DNA of 64,000 nt from Paramecium octaurelia (Eukaryota > Ciliophora > Oligohymenophorea > Peniculida > Parameciidae), in the NCBI GenBank assembly GCA_905182995.1, contig CAJJDP010000143.1, positions 173,253 to 237,252 of the forward strand, written 5' to 3'. The notes below the pieces were generated by a model. The model had not been told where the DNA came from. It worked only from the letters and a program-made list of their open reading frames with translations, and searched no databases. Positions 24,673-35,484 of this stretch are shown here, one piece after another. The translations under genes were made by a program, and so were the position numbers. Numbering within the stretch: the first letter of the stretch is position 1; each line of letters begins with the position of its first letter.

Positions 24673-25361
24673 TCAACAGCACACTGAATCATCTTATTTT
24701 TATTAATCTTGATTCGCAGGGTTTAACTTGTTGAAAGGTTTGTCTGATTATTGGGGGAGCTTTTCAATCTAGTCCTTAATGAGTTTTGCAATTTATTAAA
24801 ATGTCTGATTAATGTTGGTTCCATCCTTTGCACTTGTTTCGAAGTAAGGTATGTTATGTTTTTACGCCATGTTGAGGGCGTCCTCATAAGAGATGCATCT
24901 GTCTGGGAGATCTGTTTTGTTTCCTAAATATCATAATAATATTCTAAACTAACCTATTAATACTTTTATGATATTGTCACTTGCATGTAATTTAATTTGA
25001 TTCATCCATTTCTCAATGTCACGAAAGGATTCCTGATCATTCACTGCGAAAACTAGTATGATTCCCATAGCTCCCTTGTAATATGTTTAAGTAATAGTTT
25101 AATAACGCTCTTGACCAGCGGTGTCCCAAATTTGCATTTTAATGACCTTCTCATCCACTGATATTTTTTTGATTTTAAAATCGATTCCTTATAGATTGAA
25201 AAGATTAAAACAATACCTATCGTGCTCAGAAATGAAGTTTTAAATTGATTCTCTGTGTATCTCAACAATATTTGGGTTTTCCCAACTCCTGAATTCCCAA
25301 TCAACAAAACCTTGATCAATAAATCGTAAGTATCCTTGGACTTTTTCACCAATGATGACAT
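24673..25361 (-). CDS. Rab GTPase (Rab1/Rab8 type)
   Basis: Two introns (25188-25216, 24924-24953) leave 210 codons. [32 protein letters not shown] and ETSAK occupy the expected places, and the protein ends in a double cysteine (SVCC) for geranylgeranylation. The effector region is that of the Rab1/8/10/13 group that controls secretory traffic. It is a complete 209-residue protein. The closest subfamily cannot be fixed by eye. Confidence 0.92.
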
Positions 25362-25447
25362 AGTTAATTTTATTAATATAAATGCTGTGAATATTAAATT
25401 AACTTCTAAAATTTACAACTTAAATAGTAAAAATATAAGAATAAAAT

Positions 25448-28193
25448 TCAGATACTGAGACGATTAAAAGTTTCAATTAACTTCTCCTTCGTGGCAGGCT
25501 TAATCAAAACACTATTAAATCCTTCATTAATGCTTTTCTATTGGTCTTTTATACTACAGAAACCAGTAACTGCAACCACCGGAATGGTTCTGCTGAGATG
25601 GATCTCATTTTCTATTTGTCGAATTCTTTACACAGTTTCCCATCCACTCATCATAGGCATATTGATATCCATCAAGATGCAATTGTACCCTATACAATTC
25701 TATTGACTGCACCTCTTGAGCAATTGGGTTTGCACTTTTTCAATGGCCTGCTTCCCATTGAAAGCAAAGTCTGTATCAAATCCCAATTGCTTGACCATGT
25801 GTATAAGAACATCCACATTGAACTCCTCGTCATCAACAATCAAGACGATTTTGCAATTGCATGAATTTATCATTGTATCTAATTACAATTCTGATTAACC
25901 CTACTTCTCAGTGATCTGAAGATTATTACATTTATTATAGTTCATCACACGAACCTATTACGTACTTTGAGCATCCACAAGAGGAATTGTGTGATTGTTT
26001 GACCTTTAGAGGAAGTTGGTGTTCAGATTCGATTCTTCATTGTATTTCAATAGAAAATTGAAGCATGTTCCTTCATCTTTTTTTGAATCGACAGAAATAT
26101 AGTATTGATTTTTCGGAGCCATCAACTTTATAATTTGTTTGCTCACAGACAATCCCAAACCTATGCCAACTGAATGCTTAGAAACCTTTTCATCCTCGTC
26201 AGTTAAATGTAACTACTCTAATTAAAAGGAATACCTTTTTTCTTAAGATGCTCAACTCACCCTCCGTCATACCGATGCCAGTGTCATTCACCTAAACTTC
26301 TAGCAAATTGGTTTCCTGTAAATTAGCTGAGTGTACATCGATTCCTTCCATTGACTCAATGTATTCCTACTTTTAAACAATGATGGTGATTCCTCCTTTG
26401 TAAGTGAAACGAATAGAATTCCCAATCAAATTCAAGAGCACTTAACACAAACGTTGTCTATCTCCACTAATTATGTAAGAGGTTTCGGGTAATTCCACAT
26501 GGATTGCTAAGGATTTTCTTTCGATCTGATTTCTAAACAAATCCACACACTCTAAAATCACTGTATTGATATCAAATTTATCCGATTTCAATTGGAAACT
26601 GTCTTCTAGAATGTCTCTGTAATCAAAGAAATCATATATCTTATAGAGTTGCAATTTTGTGTAACTCAAAGCCTGTTCCAATTGCAGATGACAGGACTCT
26701 TTATTTAGCAATCTGTCCTAGCTTTGTTTGATGAATCCGAAGACTGCATTAAGATTGGTGAGCAATTCATGAGAAATAGATCTCAAGAGGTTCTTTTTGA
26801 TTGATTCTAATTTTTTTAGTTTTGCTCTTAATAAGATTTGATTGACTTCATGAATGAAATATATTTACAACTCATCGTCGTTATCAAAGATTCTACAATT
26901 TTCTAATACGTTAATTAAGAATTTCATTTTGTGGACATAAACGGGTTTTGTCTTATTGACCAAATTCAATTCCTGATCCAGTAGAGATTGCTTGTGGCCA
27001 GAACTCCGATTTTCCTTACTATTCAATAAGAAATCAGCGGATACTTTTCGACTCGGAGTCATATAGTTACTTTGTTTAGATTGTTTATTTGGAACGTTGG
27101 ATTTCTTACGACTACTCTTCTTACCTGCTGATAACAAGTGGAATTGGGGAGGGTTGTTGACTTCGATTTTCATAGTGACATCAGAAGTGAAGGTTTTTTT
27201 GATGATGGATTCATCATCAGGATTTTTGAATGATTGGAAAAACCTCTAAAATTGAACATGATTTTTGGGTCGATCTGTTGGTATTTCAAAAGAGAAGGCT
27301 TTAGAATATTAGATTGAATTCTTATCTTTGCTGTAAGTAACATTCTTAATTTTGTATTGATCATCGAAGTATAAATCGTCATCATCAAAATCAAATTAAA
27401 CAAACTTTTGATTGTTATTTAATTCATCTAATTACAAATTTTACAAAAAAGTTAATTAATTTTTAGTAGAGTTGTTAGTTGCTGTTTTTTCTGGAGATTA
27501 ATCAGTATCAGATTGATTTGTATTCTCTAATTTATATGCTAAATTGTCAAATACTTTGTTGGAGTAGAGTAACCAATTCTTATCCTTATGGGCTATACAC
27601 ATAGCTTAGGGTGTGGAGTCGATGATCAAAAATAATGCTTATAAATTGAGGAAGTGCTGCATTTGCTGGAGTTCTTTCCGTACGATTTGCATGAACAGCA
27701 GAGTGACAGTCAGGTAGAGTCCTTCAAAGGAGGATAGATCTAAAAGCAAGATAGTTTGAATGAAAAAGATTAGTATGGCGATCACTTTCCATAAGATGGT
27801 TGAATACATGCTTTGGAAGATGACGCAAATGGTGGTGTAAAACATGAGGTAACTTTCATTGTAGGCGAAGTAGCAAAGCAGGCAAAAGCATTCCTGTTAT
27901 ATTAAGGGGACTAGCTACAAAAAATAGGACTCTTTGTAAATGATTTTGGGAAGACATAAAAGTAGGATTGAATGAACTAAAATCTGAACTCCAAAAATGA
28001 CCCACAGTAGTTAGTTATTGGCGATGATCAATAATTTAATGATGATAAATATTATCTACATTATTATTAATGGCCTGAATGAAAGATCCGCCCACTAAGT
28101 GTAGTTGTGCCATTTCCATGACTAATATGATTGGTTTTCAAAGGTCTTCAGATATTTAAGTAGGGTCTTTTAAAGACTTTGACATTTGAGCAT
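25448..28193 (-). CDS. Hybrid sensor histidine kinase C
   Basis: One 22-nt intron (26213-26234) leaves 908 codons. Residues 45-190 contain about five hydrophobic helices. A Lys/Ser-rich linker follows, then H-box ISHELLTNLNAVFGFIKQ near residue 475, N-box LLNLIGNSIRFT, G1 NDTGIGM, G2 GIGLGLSVSK, and a receiver with VDDE, LMDINMPMMSG, VTGF and KPATKE. The kinase boxes are closer to the consensus than in A and B. It lacks the shared receiver intron, so it is a more distant relative. It lies 86 bp upstream of the Rab gene on the same strand. Confidence 0.9.
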
Positions 28194-28308
28194 AGCTTAA
28201 TTAAATAAAATATATATAATAGTTTATATAATGATGAGATGTAATAATATTTTTAAATTAATTTAATCTCTCACTTGTTTTTTAGAATACTCAACCTTAT
28301 AACAAAAA

Positions 28309-29180
28309 ATGAAAGAAGAAGAAAACTAAATTATCAAACAAGTAAAATAACTCATCAGCCATTTAGGAGGAACAATAATTGTACATTCAACCGTACCCGA
28401 TTCCAGTGCACTACACTTCCATTCCCAACGAGATCAAGCACTTCCACTCCACACTCTAAGTCTTGGCAGAAGAGAATCATCATCTGCGCAAATTACTCAG
28501 CCTCAACCAACAACACTAATTAATCAGTTTGACCAGAGAATAACTCCACGAGGAAGTCTATAAAATGATCGATTTCCTCATGAAACATCTCAACTACCTA
28601 ACCAAAGAATAGATCTTTGCTTATTAAAAGACTTTTCGTTTTTGGACTTAAAAAAAGGCACTAAAATCAATCTTCTTTTAGATTTTCACAAGATACTTGC
28701 AAGTACGCATCTAGCATCATCTATCAATAGGTTGTGAAGACAAGGGAAGAAATGATAAAGTTTATTATTCGTAAAAGTATGAAGCAACAAAGATAAACTC
28801 AGAGTAAGGAACAAATAAAGGAGAAAAAAGTAATCAAGAAAATGAATAATGCATTCGTCAAGCAATTATTCCAAAATACTTCCTATTAGTAAGATTACTC
28901 AAACTTTCTAAGTATTAATATAACATCCGATTTCATTAGATCAATATCTGCAATTGGCATTGAATGAGAATTAATAGAAGATTAGAAAATATGTAGTTTT
29001 CATTATGGAAATGATAGTATCCGATCAAATTAATGTACATATCCATTAGTTAACCTCTCCTAGCAAGTCTTGAATTACAAGAGATTCCCTTGGCTCAACG
29101 ACTGGATTAATCAATCGGTTCAAATAGCCTAAGAATTACAAAATCCTTAGAATTAGGAGTCGAAAAAAAGAAAAATTTGA
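28309..29180 (+). CDS. Unknown basic protein, four introns
   Basis: Four introns (28342-28366, 28703-28730, 28912-28939, 29035-29063) leave exactly 254 codons. Without the third, the frame would end at a TGA at 28965. The 253 residues start MKEEENQIIKQ and include a Tyr/Pro patch and a helical region (YKMIDFLMKHLNYLTKEQI). A strongly basic coiled-coil-like centre (SMKQQRQTQSKEQIKEKKV) follows, and the end is SKKRKI. The basic C-terminus suggests a nuclear or RNA/DNA-associated protein, but no family is recognised. Confidence 0.65.
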
Positions 29181-29247
29181 CTACTACTACCCTACCAAAT
29201 GATAAAATTATAATTTTGTATTAGTTTAAAATGGTTTTTAAAATTAA

Positions 29248-30565
29248 TCATTTAATAAGTTGAATGCACACAGGACTATCATATTGGCACTGGATCTGGG
29301 CTAGTTGATAGAACATGGCAGCAACTGTCCAAGAAGGTGAAATGTGGTTGATCTCATCAGGACTATACAGTAATTGATCCTTGCCAATTCCATAACCATA
29401 TGAGAGCAACTCATCGACGTAGATACTTGAGAAGTAATCCGTGGTGATGTAGGGATTGCTAATGTATTCAGGTATTTGTTCGATGTCCGACCAAACCAAA
29501 GATGTGAAATCAACAACCTTGTTGGAATACTGAGTGAGAGTGTAATTTTCAAATCCGAACAAACTCACCATACTCTAAATTCCACTGATGCCATAAATGA
29601 TGTCACCATCAATTTTAGGCTAGTATTGCCCATTAATCCCACAATTGGAGTGTTGGCAATTCTCTGGCTCATTATTAAGATACTGTCTTATGAGTCTCCT
29701 GCATTCCTAGTAATTGCCTTACCCGATAACCTTGAATCTGGCATCGTGCTCATACACGTTCTCGTACCCACTAAAATAGCAAGGAGTAGTGATAGTAAAT
29801 GTGTCATTGTCCTAAAACTATTTGTGCACTTGAATTAATGCTTGATCCATTCCATAAAGCAAATAACTACTACTGAATATTTCATATTCATTCAAGTTAG
29901 GTATAATTAGATCCATCACTCCGTCCTCAATTTTCCCCTTGGGTTTGAAAGAAATCTACGTAGAAGCCCCCCCCAAATCAATAGTTGTGACCTACTCTTA
30001 ATCTGACATGGTCTGGAGAAGGTAATTAAGTGATAGCCACATGTAAGCACCCTATCTTTTATTGACATTTATATACTTCTTCTTATCCAGTAATCACTCT
30101 CGCCCATTATTCACTTAAGAAAAGCAATCCAGATTTGAGGAAGACTCGTTGGACTTCCTTCATAATCTAAGTTTGTTGTTGGAGTGGCAAGAGTCTCATA
30201 CCTGCAGTGGCACCTAACATTATTGGAGTGTAGGCTCTCATGGATTTGGGGATGTTGATGAGTGCAAAATCAATTAATGGCTACAGATAGGCAGGTATTT
30301 CATTGAGTTTAGTAGCAAAGGATGATATTCCTGGCTTCACCTTCTTCTCTATGGATTTCTCAGTGAGGGAAACGTAGGGCATGGTTTGAGTCTCTCTGCA
30401 ATTCCACGAATACACGTAGACTCTTGTGCCGGAACTGCCAGCATCGAACATTACTCCATAGCAGGTCGATGCTTAAATGTTCCAAAGATTGGGTATTGTT
30501 CCCTTGGCTCTGAATCTTAAATTATTGGCGATGGCAACTCCCAGCAACAATAATATTTATATCAT
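29248..30565 (-). CDS. Secreted E-NTPDase (CD39/apyrase family)
   Basis: One intron (30052-30076) leaves 431 codons. Signal peptide MIQILLLLGVAIANN. All central apyrase conserved regions are present: ACR1 FDAGSSGTRVYVY, ACR2 MLGATAGMRLLP, ACR3 ITGQEEGAYMWLSLNY and ACR4 TIDLGGASTQISF. The catalytic Glu of ACR3 is kept. The enzyme hydrolyses nucleoside tri- and diphosphates outside the cell or in the secretory lumen. No C-terminal membrane helix is visible, so it is probably soluble. Its start codon is only 9 bp from that of the divergent VPS9 gene. Confidence 0.93.
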
Positions 30566-30574
30566 AATAAATAA

Positions 30575-31985
30575 ATGGATCAAAAGGAAGACGATTAATT
30601 CATGCAATTGCCTAGACTCAAGAGTGATGACCTCTAATTGTAGTTTCAAGACACCCACAACATAAGTGATGACCAGCAATCCCAATTGGTTCAATCTACG
30701 ATCCAATTTACTCAGAAACCCCGGGTTATTCAGAGTGTGATCACTGGCTAATATCAAGCCCAAGATGATGATTCCTTTGATTATGCGCAATTTATGACCA
30801 AATCCTATACGCAGTAATCAGACTAAAAATAATAACAACTCGAGGATTATCTCCTCTTATAGAAAATTGCTAATTCTACTTTCGAACAAAACCCACAACC
30901 ATATGAGGATGAATTTGTAAAGCAAATTAGTGGAGCATTGGTTCAATTTTGTATTTCCTCTCCTGCAACCAGGAAATTGTTTGCAAATCAAGAGAAAGTC
31001 AAATCCAGAAATACACTAGCTTTGAATGCAAACAAGATCTGGTTGGAAAATCAATCAGAGTGCTTTCATTGCATGTTTGACACAAAAACATTGAGAATCC
31101 TAATTTAATGCGAATCTACTAAAATCCCCAGAGTTGAATTATTGAGTTAATTTCATTGCAACGATTTGAGTGAGTTTGTTCGCATCTTCTGTAAATTGCC
31201 AGAAGTAAGGGATGCCATGTTGAGTTCGTATAGTTTAAAGGAGACTTCCTAGCCAGACAAATACGGCATCAACTCTGGATATTCGGAAGTAGTCACTGCA
31301 TTGACTGATTACATGAAATCAATCGAAATCAATGGTCTCCCCAGTAATGCACTAATCGACGACATTGTGGAGAGATATCTCACCAGATTAATCTATGAAA
31401 AACTATATCCCAAAGAACCAACTGCCAGAGACATCGAATTGAATATACGGTTCAAAACTCTGGAATGGATTACTGACGAACATCTGAGTATCAAAATCAA
31501 ATCCAAAATCGATCAACAATTTGAATGTGCTGCTTAAAGTAATATGTGCCATCTTAAATTTAGTGATCAATCAAATTGACACGAAGAAGAACTCAGTTGA
31601 TAAATTGGATTGCATCTTAAAGGCCACTCAACTCATTACCGATACCATCTCCTAGGTCAATTAAGAGGCAGCCTCGGCAGATGCTGTGTTCCCAGCCTTC
31701 ATCAGAGTGCTGATCCTGGCCTAATCAACCAGATTATAAAGCAATATCAAGTAATTTATAATGAGATTCAGTTTCATAGAACTATTCATCAATAAATCGA
31801 GGATGATGAGTCATGCCGGGTATTGTTTCACTCAATTAAAGTCAGCCATCGTGTGGATTGAAAATGTAAATTATGAACAATTGAAAATGGATCCAAATCA
31901 ATTCAACAGACTGCAACAAGAAAAAAACGTGAAGTATGGAATGTGCAAACGAAGAGATAGAAAGAAAAGAATTCTTTTATTTTGA
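30575..31985 (+). CDS. VPS9-domain protein (probable Rab5 GEF)
   Basis: One intron (31539-31563) leaves 462 codons. The first 200 residues are Gln-rich and helical. The C-terminal half holds the VPS9 core: helices with DKLDCILKATQLI, then ASADAVFPAFIRVLILAQ, LQSNIKQFI and AGYCFTQLKSAIVWIEN. The D-x-x-x-P-x-x pattern and the Y-x-x-T/Q-L-x-S-A motif are those of Rab5 exchange factors. A Lys/Arg-rich tail ends the protein. The first ATG is used here; another in frame 27 bases further (30602) would give the divergent apyrase more upstream room. A small gene begins 19 bp after its stop. Confidence 0.8.
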
Positions 31986-32004
31986 TTATATTATTAAAAT
32001 TAAA

Positions 32005-32388
32005 ATGGGAAGCATTTGTAAACAATAAGCTCAACAATCAATTGAAATTCAAAATGAAGTCAGACTCTCCAAGGGCTCCGAGAAAAAGGACCTAATCAAA
32101 AGGAACACTGAGACTTCCGGAGGAACTTTATAGTATAATCAAAACAGCACCAAGCAATTCTCTGTCAGAAAAGACCCTCTGGCTAGTTACATGAATGAAA
32201 GTTTGAGTGATTCTGACTCGGATTCTGAGCAAAGCAAACCAAATCAATAAGTTTTCACCAACTTCGTTACTTTTTAAGCACTCCCTTCCTAAAAATAAAT
32301 GATACCCAAATTTGAAGTCCTTAAAGATTAGTTCAAAAATGAAATGCTCTAACAAATGAGTTTGCAGCAACAGAGAAAACAATTTTGA
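32005..32388 (+). CDS. Small hydrophilic protein with MGxxC N-terminus
   Basis: Intronless, 127 residues. Begins MGSICKQ: glycine at position 2 and cysteine at 5 fit dual acylation (myristate and palmitate), though residue 6 is Lys rather than Ser/Thr. The rest is disordered, with an acidic Ser/Asp patch (SLSDSDSDSEQ) and a Gln-rich end. No family recognised. Starts 19 bp after the stop of the VPS9 gene on the same strand, so any promoter must overlap that gene. Confidence 0.6.
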
Positions 32389-32534
32389 ATGATTTATCGT
32401 CATATCTTACTTAATATAATCCATCTAATTAATTATTTTGTATTCATTTATAAATCACTAAACCAGAATAAAAAAACCAACAACATTTCGACTAATCCCA
32501 AACAATCGTTCTTAATATTATATAATTCATTATC

Positions 32535-35413
32535 TCACAGGAACTCCACATATCCCTACGTGTGGATTGGAACTGAAGATTAATTCAAGTGAGAAATCCA
32601 TCTAATTGTTTCCATCTCGCTCTCCACATAACAAGCACTCATCTTCTGAGCAAGATTCTTCGCCTACTCATGATTCCTATTTGAATTTGCTATGTTAAAC
32701 AGAACCAAATTTATCTCCTCCCTTTAAGTGTGTCTCTGTATCTTCTCCAATAAATCCTCATCCACGCAAGTTGAGAACTCAGAGAACACACAAACAAACT
32801 TTGCACCATCCCCATACACTCTTATGATACCCGTTGAATTGTAATAGATTTCTACGATTGCTTCATATCATTCCCACCTTGCTTAGCGTATTGATTCAAC
32901 CTATACTCTAATAGACTGTAAAGACTTTCCAGGACTTTACATTCGCCTCCCTTCATAATTTAGAATCTCTCAAATTACTTCAACAAGAATTTCCTATACT
33001 TGATAGATTGTTAGGCTGATAGCATCTCATACAATGTGTCATTAAAAATGTATAAGCCTACTTCTTTCAAATTTATCAACTTTTACAGTATATAAGCGCA
33101 TATGGAATGTGATACTTAGATTTACTCTAAAGAAACCTTAGATGAATAGTCGATCAAGAAGAATATCTTAAACTTTCTTGGGTTTATGTCTAGATACAGT
33201 TTTTATAACACATTCTGATTAAGACTCAATTCCATAAAAATGCCTTATAGAGTCTTATAAGCAAATGAATTCAATCTATGTATGTTCTAACTATTTCTTT
33301 TGATAATCTTTATGCATTTTTCACTAGCATATTAATACTATTAATGCTTCATTAATAAACAAATCTTCAATTTTCTAATAGCATTTTAAATAATCTCTTT
33401 GGATGTCAACTAAAATATGTCGAATCCATTTAGAACGAGGTTCGACTTCTCTGACATAACATATTGCTAATAGAGTATTTTAATTGAATACAAGTCCTCT
33501 CTAGCCTTAGCTATCAAATTTAGTTTTTAATAGCAGCTAAACTTCATGATTAATAGCTATATTTTCATTCCTATTATTGATTGATTATCAGAGTAGCTTT
33601 TATTCGAGATTTCCGCATATAATTCTTTCAATGAACAAATAGCCTCATTAAGAAAGCGGGGCTCTTCTTTAATGCAGAACTTATATAACATTCTACAGAA
33701 AGTATACTTCCTGAACAGTATGGTTATCTTGTAAAATCGCTTTTCTTCCTTAAATCGGTCTTATTCTAACTCTAATTGTTGTTGATAAATGATTTTTTCC
33801 AGAGAGTTCTCTTATTTTTTCTAATTAATTAAAATCAATCTCTCAGTTACTTAAAACTATTAAATTTCGGACTATTTATTCGAGTTTTGTAGCATAAAAG
33901 AGTGATATCTATTTCTATTCAAGTGTTCCGAATGTAATATATAAGTACTACCTGCTAATTTATTAATCACAAATCGTGTTAGTTTTTCCCTCAGCGGTAT
34001 TAGAATAGACTTCTAACTATTTAACAATTGCTTTCGTATTTTTTCAATCTACTTTATACTAGTATACTCTTCAAATCCCAGAATCACCGATTTTACTTGA
34101 AACTTGAGTGCTTCAATGTACCCCTTGTTCTTTAGATGAATCTATGCAATGTTATTTGCACAAACACTAACTTACCAATTGTTTTTGTGATATTTGTACA
34201 CCTCACTAAGCTAGGATAAGGTCATTAAATAGTGTGATCCTTAATCTTGGTCGGAGTAGAAATGTTATTATTGCAGTAGTTAATAATAGTAGAGATAGAT
34301 TTGTAGGCTATTATGTAGACTACTAATTTCCTTGCAATTTTACTCACCTGCCTCCAGTGGTATTGAGTCGAAGTTGTGCTGCAGTGGATTTTGCAATCGT
34401 AGTGCCAATCTTTAAAGAGGAAGACAGAAAGAATTGGCAACCTTTATCGATATAGTCCAGACATACAATAGAAAGGTTAAACTCACAACAGCCTGAGCTA
34501 TGATGAGTGAGACATTGTGATCTGATTCAGTCTGAGAGGAGCCTGCTAGTTATTTGAATTTTTCAATATCAAAAATCTTGATTGCTAATAATTTTGAGAT
34601 TTGTTATTGTTCACAGATGGTGTGTTGTTTTTGGATTGAGTTGAACCAACCATATATGAAATACTTTTGCTAATAATACTAGATGAGTGTATCTTAGCGT
34701 ATACAGTGGAATTCATCAAAATCTTATTGAGCCAGTAGGTGTTCCATGAATTGGCCATAATATTCTTCTAATTTGCTGCTTTCAATAGGAAAGAATTCAT
34801 TATATCTGAATTAATAAAATTGCTCATTAATCATGTAGTAGTTCATTTGATTCTCCCAAAGTTCACTACTGGCATATCTATAGGTTTAGCCAACCAAATT
34901 TACGATAGATAAATATAATTGGATATTACAGCTATAGTTATTATTGTAGTTTAAAATGAATCGAAAGTACTGCTAATATAGATCGGCTGAAATCTAACTG
35001 CTGGAATTCCAGGATTCGAATTGGCTTCCTATTTGGTGCATCGAGTATTCAAAGGAATCCTTGCAAATAACTTTAAAGTTCTCAATATTGCCTCTTCTGA
35101 TTAAGGGATGAAGGAACGTCTAAATTTGCGCTAGACTAGCAGGAGACTCCAAATCTTGATTGGCCATCATCAAATCTTAGAGAATAAAGGCGACATTGGC
35201 CTTGGGACCTTGATTAATGGTTTGTAGTTTATGGGCGAATCTAAGGGTGGTTCTGGTTGTTTGATTGTAGATTGCAAATGACAATTGGTTGGCTTAATCG
35301 GAGAAGTTGGTGATAAAGATTACATTTAATGTTATTATTTGCAGTAAAGCAATAAAACCTACTGGCACAAATAATATTAAGATGCTCAATTTTAGTTTAG
35401 CCTAAAAATCCAT
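32535..35413 (-). CDS. Large two-TM protein with extracellular domain
   Basis: Start MDFQAKLKLSILILFVPVGF gives an N-terminal membrane helix. About 290 residues of probable extracellular domain follow, then a second helix (IIAQAVVSLTFLLYVW) and a long helical, Lys/Gln-rich cytosolic part of roughly 550 residues. The layout resembles receptor-like sensors, but I see no kinase, cyclase or receiver motif. At least one intron occurs near 34350, and the 34100-34350 part is not fully resolved. Near 32865 the frame breaks: the preceding frame and the clear C-terminal frame (VYGDGAKFVCVFSEFSTCVD) differ by one base. This needs either a 17-nt intron (32861-32877) or a sequencing indel. Confidence 0.6.
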
Positions 35414-35484
35414 ATAAAATAATAAATGTTTCATTCGAATAATTATTGGAAAGGGAAAACATAGAAGAAAGTGGAAGGTTAATT

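Noticed and set aside
13367..28193. Bacterial contamination, suggested by hybrid histidine kinases and response regulators
   Set aside because: All three genes have TAA/TAG as Gln and ciliate mini-introns, with the same base composition as their neighbours.
28965..28967. In-frame TGA as recoded selenocysteine
   Set aside because: A 28-nt intron just upstream removes the TGA from frame and restores a whole-number codon count with downstream exons.
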